Assembly: GCF_001971785.1 (NCBI RefSeq)
Contig: NZ_CP019389.1
Location: 197,001-261,000 of the forward strand
From: Seonamhaeicola sp. S2-3
GTDB taxonomy: Bacteria > Bacteroidota > Bacteroidia > Flavobacteriales > Flavobacteriaceae
DNA: 64,000 nt
Direction: 5' to 3'
The notes under the pieces are model-generated. The model was not told the origin of the DNA. It did not search any database and saw only the letters and a program-made list of their open reading frames with translations. The position numbers and the translations under genes were made by a program. Below, one piece after another: positions 9,087 to 18,834 of the stretch; position 1 is the first letter of the stretch, and every line of letters begins with the position of its first letter.

Positions 9087-10583
9087 ATGAAAAACAAAGT
9101 ATTATTTATAGTAACTATAATTGTAGTTTTCCTTTTAGGGTTATTAGCCTCTAGTATTGTAAATAGAAAAAATGAAGCTAAATATAAATATGTTCCACAA
9201 GTAGAAATTAGCGAAAATGAACCCAGAAATGAAGAATGGGGGAAAAATTTTCCTGCAGAATACCAATCATTTTTACAAACTGAACAAGGCGACTTCACCT
9301 CATTTCAAGGCGGTAGTTCTATGCGAGACATGCTAGAAGAAGACACTCGTTTAGTAGTACTTTGGGCTGGTTATGGTTTTTCTAAAGATTACAGCCAAGG
9401 ACGCGGACATCAACACGCCATTGAAGATATTCATAACACTCTTAGAACGGGAGGGCCTAAAGGAGAAGGTGATGGCCCTATGCCTGCTACTTGTTGGACA
9501 TGTAAAAGTCCTGATGTACCTAGGTTAATGAATGAAATTGGTATTGCAGAATTTTACAGTGGTAAATGGGCAGATAAAGGTGAAGAAATAGTTAACCCTA
9601 TAGGTTGTGCAGATTGTCATGATTCTAAAACCATGAAACTTACCATTACTCGTCCTGCTTTAGTTGAAGCTTTTGAAGCTATGGGCAAAGACATTAATAA
9701 AGCAACACACCAAGAAATGCGATCTTTGGTTTGTGCACAATGCCATGTAGAGTACTATTTTAATAAAAACTTACCAGGAAAAGAAGGTATACCTTATTTA
9801 ACATTACCTTGGAAAAATGGTATGTCTGTTGAAGCTATGGAGAAGTATTATGATGATATGGACTTTAAAGATTGGACTCACAAATTAAGTAGAGCTCCAA
9901 TGCTTAAAGCCCAACACCCGGGTTATGAAACCTATTTAACTGGCGTACATGCAGATAGAGGTGTTTCTTGTGCAGATTGCCATATGCCTTATAAAAGTGA
10001 AGGCGGACAAAAATTTACAGACCACCACATACAATCGCCTCTTAATAATGTAGCTAACTCTTGCCAAGTGTGTCATCGTGAAGAAGCCGAAAAATTAAGA
10101 GCTAATGTGTATGAGCGTCAACAAAAAGCAACCGAAAGCAGATTAAAACTAGAAGATGCACTTGTTAAAATGCATGTTGAAGCTAAAAAATGTTGGGATT
10201 TAGGTGCTACTGAAGAGCAAATGAAAGATATTTTAATGGATATACGCCATGCGCAATGGCGTTGGGATTATGCTGCTGCTTCACACGGGGCTACATTTCA
10301 CTCTCCTGTAGAAATTGCACGTGTTTTAAATGGTGGTTTAGATAAAGCTACAGAAGGTAGAGTAAAATTAGCGCGTTTATTAGCAGAATTAGGTCATAAT
10401 AAACCTGTTGAAATGCCAGACCTTTCTACTAAAGAAAAAGCACAAGAATATATTGGCTTAGATATGGAAAAACTAACTAAGGAAAAAGAAGAGTTTAAAG
10501 AAAACCTTTTACCTAAATGGTTAGAAGCTGCCAAAAAACGCGAAGCAACTTACGGAACTAACAAAGTTTCTGTAGCAAAATAA
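9087..10583 (+). CDS. nrfA: Ammonia-forming cytochrome c nitrite reductase NrfA
   Basis: A 498-residue periplasmic pentaheme enzyme that reduces nitrite to ammonia with six electrons. An N-terminal hydrophobic segment (VLFIVTIIVVFLLGLLASS) is a signal or anchor. The catalytic heme motif with lysine ligand, CWTCK, is at 136-140 and is followed by four CxxCH motifs (CADCH, CAQCH, CADCH, CQVCH). The AHPGYETYLTGVHADRGVSCADCH stretch is typical of NrfA, in shorter pieces QHPGYETYLTG and GVSCADCHMP. It forms the NrfHA complex with the preceding gene; a hairpin follows before ccsBA. Confidence 0.96.
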   Translation: MKNKVLFIVTIIVVFLLGLLASSIVNRKNEAKYKYVPQVEISENEPRNEEWGKNFPAEYQSFLQTEQGDFTSFQGGSSMRDMLEEDTRLVVLWAGYGFSKDYSQGRGHQHAIEDIHNTLRTGGPKGEGDGPMPATCWTCKSPDVPRLMNEIGIAEFYSGKWADKGEEIVNPIGCADCHDSKTMKLTITRPALVEAFEAMGKDINKATHQEMRSLVCAQCHVEYYFNKNLPGKEGIPYLTLPWKNGMSVEAMEKYYDDMDFKDWTHKLSRAPMLKAQHPGYETYLTGVHADRGVSCADCHMPYKSEGGQKFTDHHIQSPLNNVANSCQVCHREEAEKLRANVYERQQKATESRLKLEDALVKMHVEAKKCWDLGATEEQMKDILMDIRHAQWRWDYAAASHGATFHSPVEIARVLNGGLDKATEGRVKLARLLAELGHNKPVEMPDLSTKEKAQEYIGLDMEKLTKEKEEFKENLLPKWLEAAKKREATYGTNKVSVAK

Positions 10584-10632
10584 CATAAAAATTTAATAAC
10601 TAGTTAATAGTAAAAACTCTGCTTGAGTTAAT

Positions 10633-10678
10633 AAAGATAATCTTTGGAGCACACCATACTTCAAAGATTATCTTTTTT
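10633..10678 (+). terminator. Hairpin with T-run between nrfA and ccsBA
   Basis: Perfect 14-base arms (AAAGATAATCTTTG at 10633-10646 and its complement at 10662-10675) with a 15-base loop are followed by a run of T. It looks like an intrinsic terminator. Because ccsBA begins only 14 bases later on the same strand, it may let only part of the transcripts continue. Confidence 0.7.
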
Positions 10679-10691
10679 CAAATAAAAATTT

Positions 10692-13600
10692 ATGAACAAA
10701 TTATATAAATTCTTTTCATCATCTACTTTAGCTTTAATCTTGCTATTAGTTTTTGCTATAGCTATGGCTGTAGCTACGTTTGTTGAAAACGATTATGGAA
10801 CAGCAGTTGCATGGGCTAGTATTTATGATGCTTGGTGGTTTGAAATTGTTATGGTTGGCTTAACAATTTGTTTTATATTCAATATTGTTAAATACAAACT
10901 TTTTAGACAAGAAAAGTGGCCTATATTTTTATTTCATGTAGCATTTATAATTATTGTGCTTGGTGCAGGAATTACAAGATATACCTCTTATAGCGGTATT
11001 ATGAGAATTAGAGAAGGTGCTTCTTCTAACATCATAATATCAGACACCAAACTACTAACAGCAACTATTACAGATGGTAAAAACGAAAAAACCATTCATA
11101 AAAAATTTAGTTTTTCTCCGTTACAGAATAATCATTTTGAAATAAACACTAATTTTCATGGGAAAAAAATTAGCATAACGTTTAATGATTATATTGCTGA
11201 TGCTGCTCCAGAAGTGGTTACCGATAGTATTAACGGAACCCCTCTCTTAGAAATGGTTGCTACCTCTGGAAACGGACGAAATACACTCTATTTACAAAAA
11301 GGAGAAATTGAACGTATTGGCTTGCACCAACACGAAGTTGGTTTTGAATCTGATAAGGATAATATTATTAATATTTATGAAGAAAATGGATTATTTAAAA
11401 TTAAATCACCTCATGATATTGACTTTTTTATAATGGCCAGTCAACAAGCTGGTAAAATAAAACAAGACACACTGCAAAATATTGTGTTACGAACACTGTT
11501 TCGCTCTGGTGATTTTTCATTTGTTCCAACGGCTTATCATCCATATGGAAAGTTTAAGTTAAAAAGTTCTGCTACATCTAAAACTGATAACGATAAAACT
11601 TTAGATGATGCCTTAATTGTTAATGTAAAAGTAGATAACCAACCCACACAAGAAACCAATCTTTTATACCGTGAAGGCTTTTTACCTATAAAACACGTAG
11701 GAGAATTTAATGATAATTTACAAGTTATTTTATCATATGGGTCTGGAGCAATTCAAACACCTTTTTCTTTAAAATTGAATGATTTCCAGTTAGAACGGTA
11801 CCCGGGGTCTTCTAGTCCATCGACATATGCCAGTGAAGTAATGATTTTAGATGAAGACCAGCAAATACCTTATAGAATATATATGAACAATGTACTAGAT
11901 TACAAGGGATACAGATTTTTTCAAGCTAGTTATGATACTGATGAAAAAGGCACTGTTTTATCTGTAAACCACGATAGTTTAGGTACATGGACAACTTATA
12001 TTGGGTACTTTTTAATGGGTATAGGCATGCTTTTTACTCTCTTTGGCAAAACATCACGTTTTCAAATTATAAATAGGAAATTAAAAAAGTTGAAAAAACA
12101 TACAACTATTTTTATTGCTGCACTAATTTCTGTTATTAGTCAAAAATCTCATGCTACAATAATTCAAGATAGTGTTCCAAAAATATCAATAGAAACACTA
12201 GTACAATCGCAACAAATTAATGAACAACAAGCTGAACTTTTTGGACGTTTGTTAGTTCAAGATTTAGACGGACGTATAAAACCAATAAACACACTCGCCT
12301 CTGAATGTATCAGGAAAGTTTCAAGAAAAGCGTATTTTAAATACCCTTCAAATAAAAAAACATTAAAGTTAAATGTTAACCAAGTATTTTTAGGAATGCA
12401 TATGGCTCCACAAGTATGGCAACGCATTCCTATTATTAAAGCAGATACTGATAAAACAGGAGACTTACTTAATAATTTAGAAGTGGGTAAAAACGGTTTA
12501 TATGCTTTTGTTGACTTTTTAAAAAGTGATGGTAGCTACATACTTTCTGAAGCTGCCGAAACCGCAAATAAAAAGAAACCTTCTGAACGGAATGAATTTG
12601 ATAAAGAAGTTTTGAAAATTGATGAACGCTTTAATATACTTTATAACTTGTTTACGGGTAATTATCTTAAAATTTTCCCTAATAAAGAAGATACTAATAA
12701 CACATGGCACAGTTACACTCATAACTTTAACGATTTTACAGAAGAAGATGGCCGTTTTGCAAAAACTATTCTGCCTGCATATTTTAATGATTTAAGTCAA
12801 AGACAATATAATGAAGCGTTTAAAAAACTTAATTATCTAAAAAAATATCAAGAGGTTATTAGTGCTAGTATCATCCCTTCTTCCGAACGTATTGAAGCCG
12901 AATTATGGTATAACAAAGCCAATATAAATTTTTGGTTGTTTCAAGTGTTTTTTACAATTGGCTTTCTGCTTTTAATAGTTTCTATTATTAAAATGTTTAC
13001 GTTAAATAAAGCAATAAATATTATTTGGAATGTATTAATTTTACTTACATTAACTTCGTTTTTATTATTCACTTTTAACATTATTCTACGTTGGTATGTT
13101 GCGCAACACGCACCTTGGAGTAATGGCTATGAAATGCTTGTTTTTGTTGCTTGGTGTCTTTTACTAAGTGGACTAATAACATTTAGAAAATCAGACTTCT
13201 CGCTACCATTGGCTACGCTTTTTTCTGGTGCGTTACTTTTTGTAAGTTATTTAGATTGGTTAAATCCTGAAATTACAAACCTAATGCCCGTATTAAAATC
13301 GTATTGGTTAAAAATACATGTAGCTACCATTGTTAGCAGTTATGCACCTTTAGGGCTATCGGCTGTTTTAGGTATTATGGCATTATTACTTATGCTATTT
13401 AGAACTAAAAAGACAAAAACAATAATAGATTTAAAAATAAAGGAACTCACTTATATTAATGAGCTTTCTATGACTATTGGTCTATTTACACTAGCTGTAG
13501 GTACTTTTTTAGGTGGTGTATGGGCTAATGAAAGTTGGGGACGTTATTGGGCTTGGGATCCCAAGGAAACTTGGGCATTAATTAGTATTATTATTTACGC

Positions 13601-13850
13601 TATTGTATTGCATTTACGTTTTGTGCCTAAACTAAACAACTTTTACGTTTTAAATGTGGCTAGTATGTTTGCTTTTTGGTCTATTGTCATGACTTCTTTT
13701 GGTGTAAACTACTACTTATCTGGGCTCCATAGTTATGCCGCAGGAGACTCTGTACCTGTACCAAAGTTTGTATATGTTATATTTTTTAGCATGATATTAA
13801 TTACAATATTAGTAGCTTTAAAACGCAAAAAACATCAAGCTGTTAAATAA
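10692..13850 (+). CDS. ccsBA: Fused cytochrome c maturation protein CcsBA (ResB-CcsA)
   Basis: A 1052-residue system II heme-attachment protein. The N-terminal half is ResB-like: membrane segments at 12-30 and 50-66, a third helix near 76-94, and a large periplasmic domain with SSPSTYASEVMI and YRIYMNNVLDYKGYRFFQASYD. A hydrophobic segment near 430-450 ends this part. After a soluble stretch (about 490-740) the C-terminal part is CcsA/CcmC-like, with HAPWSNGYEML and the tryptophan-rich WWD motif (GRYWAWDPKETWAL, about residues 947-960) that presents heme to apocytochromes. It sits directly behind nrfHA, whose nine hemes need it. Confidence 0.93.
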   Translation: MNKLYKFFSSSTLALILLLVFAIAMAVATFVENDYGTAVAWASIYDAWWFEIVMVGLTICFIFNIVKYKLFRQEKWPIFLFHVAFIIIVLGAGITRYTSYSGIMRIREGASSNIIISDTKLLTATITDGKNEKTIHKKFSFSPLQNNHFEINTNFHGKKISITFNDYIADAAPEVVTDSINGTPLLEMVATSGNGRNTLYLQKGEIERIGLHQHEVGFESDKDNIINIYEENGLFKIKSPHDIDFFIMASQQAGKIKQDTLQNIVLRTLFRSGDFSFVPTAYHPYGKFKLKSSATSKTDNDKTLDDALIVNVKVDNQPTQETNLLYREGFLPIKHVGEFNDNLQVILSYGSGAIQTPFSLKLNDFQLERYPGSSSPSTYASEVMILDEDQQIPYRIYMNNVLDYKGYRFFQASYDTDEKGTVLSVNHDSLGTWTTYIGYFLMGIGMLFTLFGKTSRFQIINRKLKKLKKHTTIFIAALISVISQKSHATIIQDSVPKISIETLVQSQQINEQQAELFGRLLVQDLDGRIKPINTLASECIRKVSRKAYFKYPSNKKTLKLNVNQVFLGMHMAPQVWQRIPIIKADTDKTGDLLNNLEVGKNGLYAFVDFLKSDGSYILSEAAETANKKKPSERNEFDKEVLKIDERFNILYNLFTGNYLKIFPNKEDTNNTWHSYTHNFNDFTEEDGRFAKTILPAYFNDLSQRQYNEAFKKLNYLKKYQEVISASIIPSSERIEAELWYNKANINFWLFQVFFTIGFLLLIVSIIKMFTLNKAINIIWNVLILLTLTSFLLFTFNIILRWYVAQHAPWSNGYEMLVFVAWCLLLSGLITFRKSDFSLPLATLFSGALLFVSYLDWLNPEITNLMPVLKSYWLKIHVATIVSSYAPLGLSAVLGIMALLLMLFRTKKTKTIIDLKIKELTYINELSMTIGLFTLAVGTFLGGVWANESWGRYWAWDPKETWALISIIIYAIVLHLRFVPKLNNFYVLNVASMFAFWSIVMTSFGVNYYLSGLHSYAAGDSVPVPKFVYVIFFSMILITILVALKRKKHQAVK

Positions 13851-13856
13851 CTACAA

Positions 13857-15083
13857 ATGATTAACTTAAAAAAATACAGCCTTTTAGCTTTGGGGTATTT
13901 TTTTCTTATAGCCTTATTAGGAGTACTACTTCGTAGTTTTAGTGTATCAAATTTTAACTTTAACTATAAATATGTGGTTCATACACATTCACATATAGCG
14001 CTTCTAGGATGGGTGTATACTGCTTTAATGATATTAATTTATAAATTATATCTAAATAACATTAGTATTAGCAAAAAATTCAAGCGTTTGTTTTGGGTTA
14101 CCCAAATTACTATTTTAGGTATGCTTCTATCATTTCCTTTTACTGGGTATGCTTTCTTTTCTATATTATTTTCTACATTGTTTTTGGTAGCTTCTTATGC
14201 ATTCTGCCATATGGTTTTTAAGCATACACCGCTAAAAATGAAACAAACTAATTCATATAAATGTGTTCAAATTGGTTTATGGTATATGGTCATATCTAGC
14301 CTTGGTCCTTTAGCGTTAGGTATTATTATGAGTACTATGGGTAGTGCCTCTAGTTGGTATAGAAATGCTATTTACTTTTACTTGCACTTTCAGTATAACG
14401 GTTGGTTTATTATGGCTCTTTTTGGTATTTTGTTTTACACGCTAAAGCAAAACAACATTCAGGTTTCAAATAATACTTTTAAACGTTTCTTTGTATTAAT
14501 GAATATTGGAGTAGTATTAACTTTAGCAATTTCAATACTCTGGATGAAAGTCCACACTTATATCAATATTATAGCTGGTATTGGAGCGCTTTTTCAAATA
14601 TTAGCATTTGGTATTTTAGTAAAAAGAATCATTACCCTAAACCATCAAATTAAACATTCATTTTCAAAAAACTACCTAAGCATACTTAAAATTGTTTTAA
14701 TATTCTTTAGCATTAAACTTTTATTACAATTTACTGGAACTTTACCTTCTATATCAAGTACCATCGCTTCAAATATTCACTTAATAATTGGATATTTACA
14801 TTGGATTTTCTTAGGTGTATGCAGCTTTCTATTATTAGGTTTTCTAAATTATTTTAAGTTTATTCAATTAACAAAAGGCTGTCTTAACTTCTATCTTTTA
14901 GGATTTTTATTAATGGAATTTGTAATCTTATACAACGGAATAGCCATTTGGAAAAACCTATATTTACCTGAAAAACAACCTTACTTTATACTAGCCTGCA
15001 GTGTAATTTTTTTATTTGCTTTAATGTATATATTCTTACTTCAGTTTAATACTAAAAAAATAAATAAACTAAAGAAAACGTAA
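13857..15083 (+). CDS. Polytopic membrane protein with conserved-looking histidines, heme-copper oxidase subunit I-like
   Basis: A 408-residue protein with about eleven to twelve membrane segments, starting six bases after ccsBA and therefore probably part of the nrf operon. Histidines sit in or beside helices in patterns that recall heme-copper oxidase subunit I or NnrS-like proteins: HTHSHIALLGW (H42, H44, H46), YFYLHFQYNGWF (H177), and NIHLIIGYLHW (H308, H315). It is shorter than a true oxidase subunit and no complete copper-ligand set can be shown. A role in heme, NO or nitrite metabolism is an inference from context. I do not recognise a named gene. Confidence 0.6.
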   Translation: MINLKKYSLLALGYFFLIALLGVLLRSFSVSNFNFNYKYVVHTHSHIALLGWVYTALMILIYKLYLNNISISKKFKRLFWVTQITILGMLLSFPFTGYAFFSILFSTLFLVASYAFCHMVFKHTPLKMKQTNSYKCVQIGLWYMVISSLGPLALGIIMSTMGSASSWYRNAIYFYLHFQYNGWFIMALFGILFYTLKQNNIQVSNNTFKRFFVLMNIGVVLTLAISILWMKVHTYINIIAGIGALFQILAFGILVKRIITLNHQIKHSFSKNYLSILKIVLIFFSIKLLLQFTGTLPSISSTIASNIHLIIGYLHWIFLGVCSFLLLGFLNYFKFIQLTKGCLNFYLLGFLLMEFVILYNGIAIWKNLYLPEKQPYFILACSVIFLFALMYIFLLQFNTKKINKLKKT

Positions 15084-15191
15084 TAGTTAAAAACTTTATA
15101 CAAAAACTTAAAAAAACCTGATATTAGTTAGCTTTTATCATTTATATCGGCATTAATTTTAGCATCTTAATCATTGCTTAAAAAAACCAGA

Positions 15192-15974
15192 ATGAACACT
15201 ACAATTAAACTTTTAACAGGTCTTCTTGTAATATTTACAGTAGCTTGTAACAAAACCCATAAAACAACAAGCCAAAACCACACAGAGGAACATCACTGGA
15301 GTTACCAAGGTGAAACCGCTCCTATTCATTGGGCCGAAATTGAAAAGAATTCTGATTGTGATGGAAATTACCAATCACCTATAAATATTATACACAAGGA
15401 TGTAGATTCAGTAAAAATTAACGATGATTTAAAAATACTTTATACACCCGCTACTTTAATAAGTGAAGTTGAAAACAACGGACATTCTATTCAATTTGAT
15501 TTTGAAGCTGGAGACTCCATAAATTACAAAGGAAAAACCTTTTACTTAAAACAAATTCATTTTCATGAACCTTCAGAACACAGAATTAACGGTATAATTT
15601 ACCCTATTGAAATGCACTTAGTTCATGTAAGTAAAAAAGGGGAAATTACTGTTTTAGGCGTTTTAGGTGAAGAAGGCGAAGAAAGCCAATTGTTTGAGTT
15701 TTTTGAAAGTTTTTTACCGCTTAAAAATGGCGCTGTTAAAGAAATACATCAAAAAATTGATTTATCAAGTTTGTTTTTAGAAGACAAACATTATTACTCA
15801 TACGATGGCTCTTTAACTACACCTCCATGTACTGAAAATGTGAATTGGATTGTGTTTAAAGAACCTATTATTTTATCGGTTGATGAAGTATTAAAACTTA
15901 AAAATAATATGCCTGTAAACAACTACCGTAATGAGCAAGCTTTAAACGGTAGAGTGGTTAATTATCACTATTAA
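15192..15974 (+). CDS. Alpha-class carbonic anhydrase, lipoprotein
   Basis: A protein of about 260 residues interconverting CO2 and bicarbonate. The N-terminus is a lipoprotein signal (LLTGLLVIFTVAC), so it should be anchored in the outer membrane or periplasm. The zinc site is intact: two histidines in QIHFHEPSEH and a third in MHLVHV. SPINI and YDGSLTTPPCTENVNW are further family hallmarks. The start is ATG 15192 rather than the in-frame TTG at 15174, because the signal peptide begins there. Periplasmic alpha enzymes often aid CO2 and pH balance; no operon partner is obvious. Confidence 0.93.
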   Translation: MNTTIKLLTGLLVIFTVACNKTHKTTSQNHTEEHHWSYQGETAPIHWAEIEKNSDCDGNYQSPINIIHKDVDSVKINDDLKILYTPATLISEVENNGHSIQFDFEAGDSINYKGKTFYLKQIHFHEPSEHRINGIIYPIEMHLVHVSKKGEITVLGVLGEEGEESQLFEFFESFLPLKNGAVKEIHQKIDLSSLFLEDKHYYSYDGSLTTPPCTENVNWIVFKEPIILSVDEVLKLKNNMPVNNYRNEQALNGRVVNYHY

Positions 15975-15987
15975 ACAATTAAAATAT

Positions 15988-16635
15988 ATGAATTATAAAG
16001 CCATAATTTTTGATTTAGATGGCACTTTGGTAAATTCTATACAAGATATAGCAGATGCCATGAACACAGTACTTAAAAAGCGTCATTACCCTACTCATAA
16101 TTATGAAACCTACAAACTATTTGTTGGTAGTGGTATTAGAAGTTTGGTAATTAATGCTTTACCCAACAAAAACCCAAATGAGGCAGAAGTAGATGAATGC
16201 CTCTCTGAAATGATGCGGGTTTATAGCAACCATTGTACCATTAAAACACATGCTTACAACGGCATTTTAGAGTTATTAGACATTTTAAACTCAAAAAACT
16301 TAAAATTGAATATATTCTCTAATAAAGATGAAACTTTAACCAAAAAAGTAGCAAATGCTATTTTACCAAAATATTTTCATCAGGTTTTAGGGTTAACCAC
16401 CGAAGCGTTAAAAAAACCAAATCCTGCTAAGGCTTTAAACTTAATTAATAATTTAGGCTTAAAGCCAGAAGAGGTCATATTTGTAGGCGATTCTAATATT
16501 GATATTCAAACCGCTAAAAACGCCAATATGCTAGCTGTTGGTGTTAGCTGGGGTTTTAGAGACAAACAAGAACTAACCAATGAAGGTGCCGATTATATTT
16601 TAGATAAACCTATAGAATTGCTTGATATATTATAA
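15988..16635 (+). CDS. HAD-family phosphatase, phosphoglycolate phosphatase-like
   Basis: A 215-residue HAD hydrolase with all four motifs: DLDGTLVNS at 9-17, FSNKD in the middle, the lysine in [11 protein letters not shown], and [11 protein letters not shown]. The helical cap between motifs 1 and 2 is of the Gph/PgmB type. Removal of phosphate from 2-phosphoglycolate or a similar small metabolite is likely, but the substrate is not fixed by the sequence. It begins 13 bases after the carbonic anhydrase gene and its stop overlaps that of the converging purC by six bases. Confidence 0.85.
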   Translation: MNYKAIIFDLDGTLVNSIQDIADAMNTVLKKRHYPTHNYETYKLFVGSGIRSLVINALPNKNPNEAEVDECLSEMMRVYSNHCTIKTHAYNGILELLDILNSKNLKLNIFSNKDETLTKKVANAILPKYFHQVLGLTTEALKKPNPAKALNLINNLGLKPEEVIFVGDSNIDIQTAKNANMLAVGVSWGFRDKQELTNEGADYILDKPIELLDIL

Positions 16636-17583
16636 CCCTTTTAAATAAGCTAAAACATTTGCTTCTATACGTTCTTGAATATTTGAAACATCGGCTTTTA
16701 CAAAAGTTTCTCCGGTAATATTTTCATAAAGTTCTATGTAACGTTCTGAAACCGTTTCTATGTACTCATCACTCATAAAAGGTACGGTTTGTCCTTCTAA
16801 ACCTTGAAAGTTATTAGAGATTAACCATTGACGAACAAACTCTTTACTCAACTGTTTTTGAGGCTCGCCTTTTTCTTGTCGTTCTTCATACCCCTCAGCA
16901 TAAAAATAACGCGAAGAATCTGGGGTATGAATTTCATCTATCAATACTATTTTTCCGTCTTTAGTTTTACCAAATTCATATTTGGTATCTACTAAAATTA
17001 AACCTCTGGAAGCTGCAATTTCAGACCCACGCTTAAATAGTTTGCGTGTATAATCTTCTAGAACAACATAATCATCTTCTGAAACAATACCGCGTTTTAA
17101 AATATCTTCTCGTGAAATATCTTCGTCATGATCGCCCATTTCTGCTTTTGTAGCTGGTGTTATAATGGGTTCTGGGAAGGCATCATTTTCTTTCATACCT
17201 TCTGGCATTGGTACGCCACAAAGCATGCGTTTACCTGCTTTATACTCTCTTGCTGCGTGACCAGACATGTACCCACGAATTACCATTTCTACTTTAAAAG
17301 GTTCGCATAAATGCCCTACAGCTACATTAGGATCTGGTGTGGCTGTTAACCAATTAGGAACTAAATCTTCAGTAGCTGCCATCATTTTGGTAGCTATTTG
17401 GTTTAGTATTTGTCCTTTATAAGGAATTCCTTTAGGCATTACTACATCAAAAGCCGATAACCTATCGGTAGCAATCATTACTAATTGCTCATTATTTATG
17501 TTATAAACTTCTCGTACTTTTCCTTTATAAACACTTTTTTGTTTTGGGAAATTAAAGTTGGTATCTATTATTGTGTTACTCAT
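16630..17583 (-). CDS. purC: SAICAR synthetase
   Basis: A 317-residue phosphoribosylaminoimidazole-succinocarboxamide synthase, which joins aspartate to CAIR in purine synthesis. The opening [16 protein letters not shown], the [20 protein letters not shown] stretch (in pieces [20 protein letters not shown]), and [14 protein letters not shown] with the nucleotide and substrate residues are present. The length is that of the longer bacterial form. It is monocistronic and separated from phoH, upstream on the same strand, by a structured element. Confidence 0.96.
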   Translation of the reverse strand: MSNTIIDTNFNFPKQKSVYKGKVREVYNINNEQLVMIATDRLSAFDVVMPKGIPYKGQILNQIATKMMAATEDLVPNWLTATPDPNVAVGHLCEPFKVEMVIRGYMSGHAAREYKAGKRMLCGVPMPEGMKENDAFPEPIITPATKAEMGDHDEDISREDILKRGIVSEDDYVVLEDYTRKLFKRGSEIAASRGLILVDTKYEFGKTKDGKIVLIDEIHTPDSSRYFYAEGYEERQEKGEPQKQLSKEFVRQWLISNNFQGLEGQTVPFMSDEYIETVSERYIELYENITGETFVKADVSNIQERIEANVLAYLKGL

Positions 17584-17644
17584 TGTTTATTGCTTTTTGC
17601 TATGTGCTTTTAGCTTCTAGCACTGTAATTTTTTATTTTTAACG

Positions 17645-17742
17645 AAACCCTAGCCCCGATTGAGGCATTTGTTGAAGCTCTTTTTGTGTTGTTGCACCTA
17701 TGCAACACAAAAAAGCGACTGCCGAAAGCGGGAAATAGCTTC
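17645..17742. repeat. Structured intergenic element, flavobacterial REP-like or terminator
   Basis: The inner hairpin pairs TTTTTGTGTTG (17681-17691) with CAACACAAAAA (17702-17712). The flanks CCCTAGCCCCG (about 17648) and GCGGGAAATAGC (about 17729) pair in part through CCCG/CGGG and CTA/TAG, giving a cruciform-like fold. From memory, sequences of this plan are common between genes in flavobacterial genomes. Only one copy is seen here. It may end the phoH transcript. Confidence 0.5.
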
Positions 17743-17750
17743 TTAACAAA

Positions 17751-18704
17751 CTACTCTCTGTTTTCTATACTTTTGTAGGCTTCTATTACTTTTTTAACAA
17801 GTTTATGACGAATTACATCTTTATCATCTAAAAATATAATGCCTACGCCTTCTACATTTTTAAGGATTAAAAGGGCTTCTTTTAAACCTGATATGGTGCG
17901 CCGTGGCAAATCTATTTGCCCAGGATCTCCTGTTAATAAAAATTTGGCGTTTTTACCCATACGTGTTAAAAACATTTTCATTTGGGCGTGGGTAGTGTTT
18001 TGTCCTTCATCTAAAATAACAAATGCATTATCTAAAGTTCTACCTCGCATAAAAGCTAATGGCGCTATTTGTATGGTACCATTTTCTATATAATGCGCCA
18101 ATTTTTCTGGTGCAATCATATCTCTTAAAGCGTCATATAAGGGTTGCATGTAAGGGTCTAACTTTTCTTTTAAATCGCCTGGTAAAAACCCAAGATTTTC
18201 TCCTGCTTCTACAGCGGGACGCGTTAAAATAATGCGTTTTACTTCTTTATTTTTTAATGCTTGTACCGCTAATGCAACACCTGTATAGGTTTTACCTGTT
18301 CCTGCCGGACCTATGGCAAAAACCATATCGTTTTTACGCATGCTTTCTACTAACCTACGCTGATTTACTGTTTGTGCTTTTATTATTTTACCGCCTACAC
18401 CATGAACAATGACTTCGCCACTTTGTTTAGACGTGCTATATTCTTCGCTATTTACACTTGTTAAAACACGTTCTATAGCATTTTCATCTAGTTTATTATA
18501 CTTTGCATAATGCTTTAAAAGCATGGTGAGTCTCCTATCAAATTCTTCTAAAAGTTCTTCATCACCAAAGGCTTTTATTTTATTGCCTCTGGCTACAATT
18601 TTAAGTTTAGGAAAGTACTTTTTTAAAAGCTCAATATTAACATTGTGTGCTCCAAAAAATTCTTTTGGAGTGATTTCTTCAAGTTCAAAAATTAATTCAT
18701 TCAA
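17751..18704 (-). CDS. PhoH-family ATPase
   Basis: A 317-residue protein with an N-terminal RNA-binding-like region (about 1-100) and a C-terminal P-loop ATPase domain. Walker A is GPAGTGKT at 132-139, Walker B is AFVILDEGQN near 230, and LTGDPGQIDLP is the sensor-like motif of the family. PhoH-like proteins are linked to RNA metabolism, and this full-length form with the N-terminal domain is the one usually found near ybeY in other bacteria, though not here. No phosphate box was seen. Function beyond ATP hydrolysis is inferred from the family. Confidence 0.92.
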   Translation of the reverse strand: MNELIFELEEITPKEFFGAHNVNIELLKKYFPKLKIVARGNKIKAFGDEELLEEFDRRLTMLLKHYAKYNKLDENAIERVLTSVNSEEYSTSKQSGEVIVHGVGGKIIKAQTVNQRRLVESMRKNDMVFAIGPAGTGKTYTGVALAVQALKNKEVKRIILTRPAVEAGENLGFLPGDLKEKLDPYMQPLYDALRDMIAPEKLAHYIENGTIQIAPLAFMRGRTLDNAFVILDEGQNTTHAQMKMFLTRMGKNAKFLLTGDPGQIDLPRRTISGLKEALLILKNVEGVGIIFLDDKDVIRHKLVKKVIEAYKSIENRE

Positions 18705-18763
18705 AGGCGTAGATTATTTTAATTACTTATGAAATTATATTTAATCAGATAAAATGATTTGCT

Positions 18764-18771
18764 TAGTTTTG
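18764..18771 (+). promoter_or_regulatory. Candidate -7 element for the SAM hydrolase operon
   Basis: TAGTTTTG matches TAnnTTTG 63 bases before the ATG at 18835. No clear TTG is found at -33, so support is moderate at best. Confidence 0.3.
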
Positions 18772-18834
18772 TAAAACTCAAAAATAAGCAAATTTGAGTG
18801 ACCTAACGCTAAAAACATATCAACAATTTTGTCT

